This document shows positions 23,303 to 30,158 of a stretch of 41,560 bases of DNA, piece after piece. The notes beneath the pieces were generated by a model that saw nothing but the letters and a program-made list of their open reading frames with translations, did not search any database and was not told the DNA's origin. Origin of the DNA: JALEGB01 sp038530925 (GTDB taxonomy: Bacteria; Pseudomonadota; Alphaproteobacteria; Rhodobacterales; Rhodobacteraceae); contig JBCBCG010000007.1 of the NCBI GenBank assembly GCA_038530925.1, positions 1-41,560 on the forward strand. Reading direction: 5' to 3'. The stretch's first letter is position 1, and each line of letters starts with the position of its first letter. Both the position numbers and the translations under genes were made by a program.

Positions 23303-24399
23303 CACGGCCGCCCGCCGCGCGCGAAGACGCTCCGACCGACCCGGTCGCCGTCGGCCCGCTCAACGGACTCGCCGACATCGAAGGTCTGCGCGTTGGCCAC
23401 GCCGCGGCGGAGGACCGTCCCACGGGCGTCACGATCGTGCTCTGCGACGCGCTCACCCCCGCCTCCGTCGATGTCCGCGGCGGCGGCCCGGCGACGCGCG
23501 AGACCGACCTCCTCCGCCATGGCGCAAGCGTCGGCGCGGCCCATGCGATCCTTCTCTCCGGCGGCTCCGTCTTCGGCCTCGCAGCGGCGGATGCGGCGGC
23601 GCGTCGGCTCTCATCCCAAGGCGTCGGGCTCATCCCCACGCCAGGCGCGCCGCCCGTGCCGATCGCGCCGGCGGCCTGCCTCTACGATCTGCCGCTCGCA
23701 GCGGCGGAGGGCTGGAGCGAGAGCGGTCCGCCCTACGCCCGCCTGGCCGAGGCGGCGCTCGACAACGCGAAGAAGGATGGGCGCGCCGCTCCGCGTCTCG
23801 GCGCCGTGGGCGCAGGGCGCGGCGCTCGGGCCGGCGCCTATCCCGGCGGCCTCGGCGAAGCCTCGCTCGATCTCGGCGGCGGCCTCGTCGTCGCCGCGCT
23901 AACGGCCGCGAACCCCGTGGGATCGCCCTATATGAGCGACGGCCGCAGCTTCTGGGCTTGGCCGCTTGAACGCGCCTGGCGCGGCGCGCCCGAATTCGGC
24001 GGCGCGCGCCCGGTCGCCGAGACCTCCGCGCCTGCGCCGCCTCACCCGAACGACGCGAAACTGCCCGCCGACGCGGCGACGCTTTTGCAGGCGGCTCCCG
24101 CGACGCGAGCGCCCTTAAGCCTCAACACGGCGCTCAGCATCGTCGCCACCAACGCGCCGCTGACCAGCGCGGAGCTCCACCGTGTCGCCGTGATGGCTCA
24201 TGACGGCTTCGCCCGCGCAGTGCGCCCGGCCCACACGCCCTTCGACGGCGACACGGTCTTCGCGCTTGGGACAGGACGCGGCCCAACCCCGCCCGCCGCC
24301 AAGCGCCTCGCGCTCGTCGGCCTGATCGGCGCCGCCGCCAGCGACTGTCTCGCCCGCGCCCTCTGCCGCGGCGTCCACGCGGCCGATCCACGCGCCTGA
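23299..24399 (+). CDS. P1/S58-family peptidase (DmpA/BapA-like, L-aminopeptidase/D-esterase type)
   Basis: A 366-residue member of the Ntn-type P1 family, whose precursors self-cleave to expose the catalytic residue. The likely new N-terminal nucleophile is Thr277 in LNTALSIVATNAPL (Thr as in the non-DmpA branch; DmpA itself uses Ser). LSGGSVFGLAAADAAARRL, GAVGAGRGARAGAYPGGLG, VVAALTAANPVGSP and a C-terminal PFDGDTVFALGTG are family segments. No signal peptide, so probably cytoplasmic. The ATG overlaps the histidine kinase stop (ATGA), indicating translational coupling. Substrate range cannot be predicted from sequence. Confidence 0.88.
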   Translation: MTRPPAAREDAPTDPVAVGPLNGLADIEGLRVGHAAAEDRPTGVTIVLCDALTPASVDVRGGGPATRETDLLRHGASVGAAHAILLSGGSVFGLAAADAAARRLSSQGVGLIPTPGAPPVPIAPAACLYDLPLAAAEGWSESGPPYARLAEAALDNAKKDGRAAPRLGAVGAGRGARAGAYPGGLGEASLDLGGGLVVAALTAANPVGSPYMSDGRSFWAWPLERAWRGAPEFGGARPVAETSAPAPPHPNDAKLPADAATLLQAAPATRAPLSLNTALSIVATNAPLTSAELHRVAVMAHDGFARAVRPAHTPFDGDTVFALGTGRGPTPPAAKRLALVGLIGAAASDCLARALCRGVHAADPRA

Positions 24400-24473
24400 G
24401 CCGCGAATTCAGCCCTTGCCAAGCGTCGAGCCGAAAGCTAGAGAGCGCGTCTGGCGCGGCCGAGAGGCCCGAA

Positions 24474-24550
24474 GCACCGGTAGCTCAGCTGGATAGAGCA
24501 CCAGACTACGAATCTGGGGGTCGGGAGTTCGAATCTTCCCCGGTGCGCCA
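24474..24550 (+). tRNA. tRNA-Arg (anticodon ACG), with encoded CCA
   Basis: A 77-nt cloverleaf. The acceptor stem GCACCGG pairs with CCGGTGC, followed by discriminator G and CCA. The D arm contains GCTCAGCTGGATAGAGC. The anticodon stem CCAGA/TCTGG encloses CTACGAA (anticodon ACG, read as ICG after deamination). The T arm contains TTCGAAT. A composition change begins directly after the CCA. Confidence 0.97.
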
Positions 24551-24867
24551 AAATTTTTCAGTTAGAACAATTAGATAGACGCTTAGAGCCACCTGAGTGT
24601 TTTCGGCGCTGGCGAGGCGAAGGTGCGAGAAAGGTTCGAATTGCAGCGCTCTGCGGAGTGTCGGCAACAGCGTGCAGAGCTGTAAGGTTCGACCGGCGTT
24701 AGGCCTTGACGGCCTGCAGCAGCACGAGCGCCAGACCTATTCTGGGCTGAAGCGGCCGGCCCAACTCTCGATTGAGGCTGGTCCAACCTGGAGCAAGGCA
24801 ACGCAGGTGCGGATCAGCCCGGGCGTGTGGCCCGGGCGTTCTTCGAACGATTAGAGAAGGCAACTCT
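24551..24867. other. 317-bp intergenic region after tRNA-Arg
   Basis: No gene recognised. It starts AT-rich right after the CCA, then becomes mixed. Short frames on both strands have no family character but could be a decayed gene remnant. A perfect 7-bp hairpin lies at 24817-24837. I found no second copy of the tRNA 3' end elsewhere in the window, so an attachment site pair is not shown. Confidence 0.45.
24817..24837. terminator. Possible hairpin terminator downstream of the epoxide hydrolase gene
   Basis: GCCCGGG-CGTGTGG-CCCGGGC is a perfect 7-bp GC stem 31 bp beyond the epoxide hydrolase stop. No clear T tract follows on either strand (GTTCTT on the plus side), so its role as a terminator is uncertain. 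Confidence 0.35.
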
Positions 24868-26178
24868 TCAGCGCTTAGTTTCGAGTTGATCGCGGAAGAC
24901 CCGGTGGAACGAGAGCAAATCATCGACGTAAAGGTCGGGAACCTCGACCATCGGGAAGTGGCCGCCGCGTTCAGGCGTGGTGTAGGCGATCAGGTTGCTG
25001 CGTGAGCGCTCCACAAATTCTCGTGGCGGCAGCGGGAAGGTCGGGTCAGGCCAAGCCGTGACGCCGGTTGGGATGTCCACCATCTGACCTTTTGCAAGCG
25101 TCGTGGTGTTTTCATGCGCGAGCATCAGGTAGGGCCACAGCGAAGTCCGAAAACTGTCGGAGACGATGTAGTACATGACTTCATCGATCAGGCGGGTGGG
25201 ATCGTAAATCTCGTCCATCGAGGCGTAGCTGCGATCTGACCAGTAGAACCACTTGTCCCAGATCCACGCAGCTTGACCCACGGGGTTGTCCTGCAGGGAC
25301 GCCGCCAGCGTCTCGCCGCGGGCGATATGCGTCAGAATATAGGCCAAATCGGTGAAGGCCGAGGCCGCTTCGCCTTCGATGAACGCTTGCTCCGCGGCAG
25401 TCGCGTTTTCTCCGGCATTTCCCGACAGCCAAGGAGAGTCGGCGTGGCGCGGGTAGAACATGTGGACGTGAGTGGCTGCGACCGCATCCGGGTAATCGAC
25501 GCCCATGTAAGCGCCGGTGATGGCTCCTTGGTCGCCGCCGTGGGTGATGTAGCTGTCATATCCCAGCACGTCGGTCATCAGCGTGTGATAGCGCGCGCCA
25601 ACGGCGCGGAGGCTCTCCGGCGTGTCTGGCGCTTCAGACCATCCCACACCGGGAATGGAGACCACGACCACGTCATAGCCATCTTCCGCATCGCCGCCAA
25701 AACGCTCTGGGTGCGCCAGGCGCTCGACCACATCAACGAACGAATAAACGGAGTATGGCCAGCCATGCAGGATCAGGAGCGGCGTGGGGTTCGAGCCGCT
25801 GCCAAGCTCATGGATATAGTGAAGCTGCTTGCCATCGATTTCGGCGCGAAAGTTCTGCAGCGCGTTCAGCCGCGCCTCGGCGTCGCGCCAGTCATAGTCA
25901 TTGGCCCAGACTTCACCCATCTTGGCCATCCAGGTCTGCGAGACGCCTTGGTCCCAGGGCAGCATCGCAGCGCCGTCCGGCAGTTCAGGGACGAACCGGT
26001 GATCGCGCACCTGCGCCATAATCCGGTCCAGCCGCTCCTGCGGAACATGGATGGTGAAGGGCTCCGCGCCGCCACCCGCTTGACGGGTTTTTTCTGCTGC
26101 TGCGAAGGAGGCTGGGAGGGTGAGAGTCGCCGCGACGGCCAGGGCCGCGCCGGAGAGGAAAGTGCGTTTCGTAAACAT
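24868..26178 (-). CDS. Epoxide hydrolase family protein (EHN plus alpha/beta hydrolase), exported
   Basis: A 436-residue protein. Residues 1-28 form a Sec signal peptide (KRTFLSGAALAVAATLTLPASFAAA). An EHN-type N-terminal domain follows (FTIHVPQERLDRIMAQVRDHRF, WDQGVSQTWM), then the alpha/beta hydrolase fold. The oxyanion motif is HGWP (138-141), the nucleophile Asp216 in HGGDQGA, and the catalytic His407 in GGHFPMVEVP. These enzymes open epoxides through an Asp-ester intermediate. AGAAAGG precedes the ATG. The gene has its own copy of the promoter shared with two other units of this region (box at 26264-26271), so it is probably controlled by the LysR protein at 30159. Epoxide detoxification is a reasonable guess; the substrate is unknown. 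Confidence 0.9.
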   Translation of the reverse strand: MFTKRTFLSGAALAVAATLTLPASFAAAEKTRQAGGGAEPFTIHVPQERLDRIMAQVRDHRFVPELPDGAAMLPWDQGVSQTWMAKMGEVWANDYDWRDAEARLNALQNFRAEIDGKQLHYIHELGSGSNPTPLLILHGWPYSVYSFVDVVERLAHPERFGGDAEDGYDVVVVSIPGVGWSEAPDTPESLRAVGARYHTLMTDVLGYDSYITHGGDQGAITGAYMGVDYPDAVAATHVHMFYPRHADSPWLSGNAGENATAAEQAFIEGEAASAFTDLAYILTHIARGETLAASLQDNPVGQAAWIWDKWFYWSDRSYASMDEIYDPTRLIDEVMYYIVSDSFRTSLWPYLMLAHENTTTLAKGQMVDIPTGVTAWPDPTFPLPPREFVERSRSNLIAYTTPERGGHFPMVEVPDLYVDDLLSFHRVFRDQLETKR

Positions 26179-26230
26179 GCGTGCGCCTTTCTGTTGCTGA
26201 TGAAATGAGAGTATATTGCGCAGAAAAGCC

Positions 26231-26271
26231 GATAAATTGGGCTCTCAGACCCTCAGAGTTCACTTTCAGTC
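26231..26271 (-). promoter_or_regulatory. Promoter and putative LysR box of the epoxide hydrolase gene (copy A)
   Basis: The plus-strand text CACTTTCAGTCACTAAT contains the shared box TTTCAGTC (26264-26271). Reading toward the gene, GACTGAAA is followed by 4 nt, ACTCTG as a weak -35, a 17-nt spacer and TTTATC (26236-26231) as -10. Predicted start near 26224 leaves a ~46-nt leader. The box also sits in TTCA-N9-TGAA, a LysR-type dyad. The same layout recurs at 27875-27915 and 30118-30158. Confidence 0.6.
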
Positions 26272-26362
26272 ACTAATTGAATTGGCAAACGCACAAACCC
26301 ACAACGCCGCCGCAGGCGGAGCCCACGGCGGCGCTGACTGAGCGTTCCTCTGGAGAAACGGT

Positions 26363-27238
26363 CTACGCTTTCGCGACGAAAAACGACTTGTGGTCTTCGG
26401 CGAAGGTTCTGAACGAACGTGGGGCGCGGCCGAGCAGGTTCTCTGCATCTTGCGTCACATCAGCGTACCGTCCGGTTGCGAACAGCGCCTGGATCTCAGC
26501 CAGAACCTGGGCCTGCCACTCCGGCATCCCTTGCCGACGCATCGCGTCTTCGGCAGCTTCGGGCGAGACCGGCACATACTGAACCGGCGCGCCGCGCACA
26601 TCCGCTATGATCTCAGCCACGTCGTGGAACGTCAGACTTTCGGTTCCGGTCAGATCGTAGGCCTTCCCCAAGTGACCCTCGGTCGTCAGGATCGTCGACG
26701 TGATCTCCGCGATGTCACGGACATCGATGGTGCTTTGAGCGGCATCCGCCAATGGCAGGTGAAAGGCCCCCGTTGAGGCAATGCTCTCCGCTTGCCAAAG
26801 CATGTTCTGATGGAAGGAATTGGGCCGCAGGATCGTGTAAGGCACGCCGCTCTCGCGGAGGGCGGCGTCACTTGCCGCATGTTGGCGAATAACCTCCGAT
26901 GGCGCCTCTGGTGCGGCCCCAAGACCTGAGAACTTCACCAGTTGAGACACCTTCGCGACCTTAGCCGCATCGAAGAAGTTCTGAAAAAGGCTGACCGTGT
27001 CCGGCTGTATTGACGTCACAACATAAGCTTTGCCGACTTTGTCCAAGGCGGTGGTCAGACTGTCTGATACGCTCAGATCTCCCTCCACCAACTCGGCCGC
27101 CTGCGGTAAGACTTGCGCTGCTTTGTCCTTGTTGCGGACAAGCGCACGTACCGGAAGGCCTTTGGCGACAAGCTCTTCAGTCAGTTGCCTGCCATTGGCG
27201 CCGGTTGCGCCAGCAATGAGGATGCGAGGCTGGGTCAT
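26363..27238 (-). CDS. NmrA-like NAD(P)-binding atypical SDR family protein
   Basis: A 291-residue protein with the Rossmann motif GATGANGRQL (9-18) and VRALVRNKDKAAQVL. The middle segment VSQLVKFSGLGA and YTILRPNSFHQNML are typical of NmrA/QOR2-like atypical SDRs, several of which are quinone reductases or redox sensors. The catalytic Tyr-x3-Lys of classical SDRs is missing, as usual for the subfamily. Its ATG overlaps the stop of the NTF2-like gene by 4 bp, so the two are translationally coupled and share promoter copy B. It probably acts in redox or electrophile stress; the precise reaction is unknown. Confidence 0.87.
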   Translation of the reverse strand: MTQPRILIAGATGANGRQLTEELVAKGLPVRALVRNKDKAAQVLPQAAELVEGDLSVSDSLTTALDKVGKAYVVTSIQPDTVSLFQNFFDAAKVAKVSQLVKFSGLGAAPEAPSEVIRQHAASDAALRESGVPYTILRPNSFHQNMLWQAESIASTGAFHLPLADAAQSTIDVRDIAEITSTILTTEGHLGKAYDLTGTESLTFHDVAEIIADVRGAPVQYVPVSPEAAEDAMRRQGMPEWQAQVLAEIQALFATGRYADVTQDAENLLGRAPRSFRTFAEDHKSFFVAKA

Positions 27239-27825
27239 TGTTTGCCTCCGGACTTGTGGTTGGTGAACGCGATCGTGCGAGCAACCTCGAGTTGCGCCTT
27301 GCGATCAGGGACAATGTCGGCTGGGACGGCAAACTGGTCATAGACCCGATGCGCGATGCGCCAGCGACCGTTCGCTTTGACCAAACGATCGCGAACGACT
27401 GCATGCGCCAAGATCCGAGGCAGCGCTGCGTTTTCTTCGCCGGGTTTTGGGAAAAGTTCCAGCACCAGAATATAGCTGACCGCCTCGGCGCCATCGTCGC
27501 CCGATGCACGGGTCACCGTGTTCATCGACATGTGGCGAAACCGGTCAAATGCAGCTGGATTGTCAGCCACCCAGCCCGCAAAAGCGTCGCCGCCAGACAG
27601 TGTGCCGTAGACGCTGTGCTCTTGTACAAAGTCGTCAGTGACCAAGGCCTTCAACGCGCTCACATCGCGGGCGTCTTCGGCCAAGTATATGCGGGTGACG
27701 GTTTCACGTACCGTGGCGGCGTCCTCCCCACTGAGGGGGCGCGCGCTCTCGGGGTTTACGATGGCGCTTGGCAGCGCCGTCGCCATTGGGAAGTCAGTTA
27801 GATCTAGATGCGGTTGGTAGGTCAT
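27235..27825 (-). CDS. NTF2-like (SnoaL-type) fold protein
   Basis: A 196-residue protein whose residues ~38-180 fit the cone-shaped NTF2/SnoaL fold: VRETVTRIYLAEDARDVSALKALVTDDFVQEHSVYGTLSG, later AVVRDRLVKANGRWRIAHRVYDQF. Such proteins bind small hydrophobic molecules and may be isomerases, cyclases or hydrolases; the catalytic residues cannot be assigned. AGAGGTG lies just upstream of the ATG. First gene of a two-gene unit with the NmrA-like reductase (ATGA overlap), preceded by promoter copy B. Co-regulation with an epoxide hydrolase hints at processing of an oxidised metabolite. Confidence 0.82.
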   Translation of the reverse strand: MTYQPHLDLTDFPMATALPSAIVNPESARPLSGEDAATVRETVTRIYLAEDARDVSALKALVTDDFVQEHSVYGTLSGGDAFAGWVADNPAAFDRFRHMSMNTVTRASGDDGAEAVSYILVLELFPKPGEENAALPRILAHAVVRDRLVKANGRWRIAHRVYDQFAVPADIVPDRKAQLEVARTIAFTNHKSGGKQ

Positions 27826-27874
27826 GGGTCACCTCTTTTGCTGATGCTCATGAGATAAATCATGGGCCTTTTGG

Positions 27875-27915
27875 GAAAAATGGGGCGTCCATGGCGGCAG
27901 AATTTCGTTTCAGTC
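27875..27915 (-). promoter_or_regulatory. Promoter and putative LysR box of the NTF2-like/NmrA-like pair (copy B)
   Basis: The box TTTCAGTC lies at 27908-27915 within TTCGTTTCAGTCATTAAT on the plus strand. Toward the gene: GACTGAAA, 4 nt, ATTCTG, 17 nt, TTTTTC (27880-27875). Spacing is identical to copies A and C. Predicted start near 27868, leader ~43 nt. Confidence 0.58.
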
Positions 27916-27930
27916 ATTAATCGGCCAGCG

Positions 27931-27954
27931 AAAAGCCCCGCGCGCTGGCGGGGC
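27931..27954 (-). terminator. Rho-independent terminator of the MFS transporter gene
   Basis: On the minus strand GCCCCGC-CAGCGC-GCGGGGC forms a perfect 7-bp stem followed by TTTT (27934-27931), 31 bp past the MFS stop. It sits directly upstream of promoter copy B, insulating the two units. Confidence 0.8.
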
Positions 27955-27984
27955 CTTCCTTGTTCAAGCGAGTGATTCAAGACA

Positions 27985-29355
27985 TTAGCGTCGTAGGGCG
28001 ATAACCGCTCCGAGCCCGGCGATCAGAGCGGATACCGCAACGCCGCCCCAATAGGCCCCAACAAAGGATTGGCCCCCAACGGCGAGCGCAATACCGATGA
28101 CCCCGCCTACTTGCAGGGTCGACTGCTGAAGCCCGGCGGCCACGCCTTGGTCTGCAGGCGCCACGCCGGATACGGCTCCGATTGCAAAGGGCGCATAAGC
28201 CAGGCCCATGCCGATCCCTCCCGCCAATGCTGCAATCACAGCGATCATCCAGATCGAGAGAACTGGACCGCTGATGGCGAGCAGGACCGAAGCGACAGCG
28301 ATCGCCGCGAGACCCGCAGCTCCGACGGAAAACGTGCCGAGGCGGTCTATGACACCGGCCACGAACACCTGTGCTACGACCACGCAGAGCAGCGCCATGG
28401 GCAAAAGCACAAAGCCCGCCTGGATCGCCGAAAGCTCGAACCTCTCGACCAGCATCACGTTGATCAGCAGGTTGAACCCAAAGAAGGAGCCCAAGAGCGT
28501 GAGCGAGGCAAGATTGGCGCGCAGCAAGCTCGTATTCTGAAACAGGCTTAGCGGGACAAGCGGTGAAGAAGCCCGGCGCTGCACTTGAACGAACGCGGCA
28601 ATCAGGATTGCTGAAACGGCGATAAGGCCGATCTCGACCGCAGCCACCCCATGCTCAGCCGCCAGCGTCAGCGCGAGAACAAAGCTCGTCAACGCCAACC
28701 CGACCAGCACGGCTCCCGTCACGTCGAGACGACGCCCGACCGCCTCGCGTTCTGGCGAAAGGGTCGGGATCACCAACGCGCCGGCGGCGACGATCAGCAT
28801 CGCGGCGGGAAAGTTGAGCCCAAACGCCCAACGCCAGCCGAACTGCTCGATGACAAGACCCCCGATCACCAAACCCGCAGAAAACCCGGCCGCACCAGCC
28901 GCGTTGAAGGTTCCAAGCGCTTTGTTGCGCGCCGGTCCTTCGGGAAAGATATGCGTTAGGATCGCGATCGAGGTCGGGATCATAAAAGCTGCCGCGGCGC
29001 CCTGCAGACCGCGTGCGATGAACACGGTCATCAAGTTAGGAGCGAAAGTGACGGCCAGCCCAAAGATGCCAAACAGCGCGGCGGCGATCAGAAATGTGCG
29101 TTTGCGTCCAACGAGATCGCCGATCCGTCCGCCGAGCATGAGAAGCCCGGCAAACCCGATAATAAAGGCACCGTGGGTCCACTGCAGAACCGCGAGGGAG
29201 GCACCGAGATCGGCTTGCATGCTGGGGATGGCCATCGCGGTGATCGAAACCGTCATGGCTTCGAGAAACAGGGCTGCTGAGACAATTGGTGTCAAGCCGG
29301 GGCGGGTCTTGTCGGTTTCAGTCGATAGACAGGGTTCAAAGGTCGTGATCGACAT
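27985..29355 (-). CDS. MFS multidrug transporter, DHA2 (EmrB/QacA-like) family
   Basis: A 456-residue membrane protein with about 14 hydrophobic segments, as in the DHA2 drug:H+ antiporters. Motif A is GGRIGDLVGRKRTFL (~75-89). The antiporter motif C-like segment is FNAAGAAGFSAGLVIGG (~149-165), followed by WRWAFGLNFP. AAGGAGG lies 8 nt upstream of the ATG. It follows the F420-reductase-like gene by 60 bp and is probably in the same transcript. That short leader contains two competing hairpins, one covering the Shine-Dalgarno. It ends at a clear terminator. It likely exports the inducer or product of the LysR-controlled set. Confidence 0.92.
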   Translation of the reverse strand: MSITTFEPCLSTETDKTRPGLTPIVSAALFLEAMTVSITAMAIPSMQADLGASLAVLQWTHGAFIIGFAGLLMLGGRIGDLVGRKRTFLIAAALFGIFGLAVTFAPNLMTVFIARGLQGAAAAFMIPTSIAILTHIFPEGPARNKALGTFNAAGAAGFSAGLVIGGLVIEQFGWRWAFGLNFPAAMLIVAAGALVIPTLSPEREAVGRRLDVTGAVLVGLALTSFVLALTLAAEHGVAAVEIGLIAVSAILIAAFVQVQRRASSPLVPLSLFQNTSLLRANLASLTLLGSFFGFNLLINVMLVERFELSAIQAGFVLLPMALLCVVVAQVFVAGVIDRLGTFSVGAAGLAAIAVASVLLAISGPVLSIWMIAVIAALAGGIGMGLAYAPFAIGAVSGVAPADQGVAAGLQQSTLQVGGVIGIALAVGGQSFVGAYWGGVAVSALIAGLGAVIALRR

Positions 29356-29359
29356 AGGG

Positions 29360-29403
29360 GGCCTCCTTTCGCGCGGGGAGGCCGACGGGAAAAGTCGGCC
29401 TCC
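29360..29403 (-). promoter_or_regulatory. Competing-hairpin leader of the MFS gene
   Basis: Reading on the minus strand, segment 1 GGAGGCCGAC (29403-29394), segment 2 GTCGGCCTCC (29386-29377) and segment 3 GGAGGCC (29366-29360) follow each other. Segments 1 and 2 form a perfect 10-bp hairpin. Segment 2 can instead pair with segment 3 over 7 bp, and segment 3 contains the GGAGG of the MFS Shine-Dalgarno. Segments 1 and 3 share the identical heptamer GGAGGCC. The upstream stop codon is only 12 nt before segment 1, within reach of a terminating ribosome. Confidence 0.55.
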
Positions 29404-29415
29404 GCACAGCGCGGG

Positions 29416-30063
29416 CTAAGCTGCCTTGCTTTGATTGAACGCGTGGGCGCGGCTTAGGGCTTCGTCCCTAGTCAGGATGACGTTCCAGACCGGGCTGCCT
29501 GGATCGAGCGCGCCCGCTTTGCTGAGGTCGCCGACATAGGCCGGGACAAAGCCTGCGTCAGTGATCAAACGCTCCACGACGCTGCGATCTTCTTGATCAG
29601 CAACAGCGAGGGGAATGGCGACCGATGGCGATTCGACGTTGCTTTTCGCCTCGATGTAACCAGCCCAAAGGCCTGTGAACGCGCGCGCAATGCGGGCCTC
29701 GGGCAGTTTGCCAGCGGTAACGAGCGCCGAGATCTCACCGACGGCGATGAGCGGCTCTTTCCGGGTGTCGTTGGGCGCCCTCAGCGGGTTCATCGCATCG
29801 ATGACCAGTTTGTCGCCGACAAAGGGTCGAATGGCGGAAAGTGCGCTGTCGGCGCTGGCGTAGTTGGCCGCCAGGAACACAACGTCACCGAACTGCGCCG
29901 CCTCAACGACCGTTCCGAAAAACGCGCCGTCCCCAAGATTGTTGACGAAGCTCTGGTGCTTGTCGGGATTGCGGGAGCTCAGAAAAACTTCGTGTCCGGC
30001 ATTGCGCCAGAGGGTTGCGTAGGCTTGGCCAATGTTGCCGGCCCCGATGATACCGATTTTCAT
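29416..30063 (-). CDS. NADPH-dependent F420 reductase-like NAD(P)-binding protein
   Basis: A 215-residue Rossmann-fold protein. The ATG at 30063 is chosen for its AGGAGA and because the family begins there (MKIGIIGAGNIGQAYATLW, GxGxxG at ~7-12). LSSRNPDK, VVFLAANYASAD, VIDAMNPL and RIARAFTGLWAGYIEA match the F420-dependent NADP oxidoreductase-like family. Since the bacterium need not make F420, many such proteins are simply NADP-binding oxidoreductases of unknown substrate. It is preceded by promoter copy C, is divergent from the lysR gene, and is followed by the MFS exporter. Confidence 0.87.
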   Translation of the reverse strand: MKIGIIGAGNIGQAYATLWRNAGHEVFLSSRNPDKHQSFVNNLGDGAFFGTVVEAAQFGDVVFLAANYASADSALSAIRPFVGDKLVIDAMNPLRAPNDTRKEPLIAVGEISALVTAGKLPEARIARAFTGLWAGYIEAKSNVESPSVAIPLAVADQEDRSVVERLITDAGFVPAYVGDLSKAGALDPGSPVWNVILTRDEALSRAHAFNQSKAA

Positions 30064-30117
30064 GATGGATCTCCTGTGTTTTATCCTGGCATTGATGATG
30101 GAGACAGGAGAGTGCAG

Positions 30118-30158
30118 AATAAACGCGATCCCAGGAGACGCAGTATGCACTTTCAGTC
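30118..30158 (-). promoter_or_regulatory. Promoter and putative LysR box of the reductase-MFS operon (copy C), overlapping the lysR start
   Basis: The box TTTCAGTC (30151-30158) is in CACTTTCAGTCATGAAT; the ATG within it (30159) is the lysR start codon. Toward the reductase: GACTGAAA, 4 nt, ATACTG, 17 nt, TTTATT (30123-30118). Predicted start near 30111, leader ~48 nt. A regulator bound here would also block lysR expression. Confidence 0.6.

Noticed and set aside
24474..24550. tRNA-Arg as a proven attachment site of an integrated element
   Set aside because: I found no repeat of the tRNA 3' end elsewhere in the window and no integrase gene, so only the composition shift supports it.
24583..24923. 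Short overlapping frames after tRNA-Arg as a transposase or integrase remnant
   Set aside because: Neither strand gives a motif I can link to a known mobile-element protein; I record it only as unassigned intergenic DNA.
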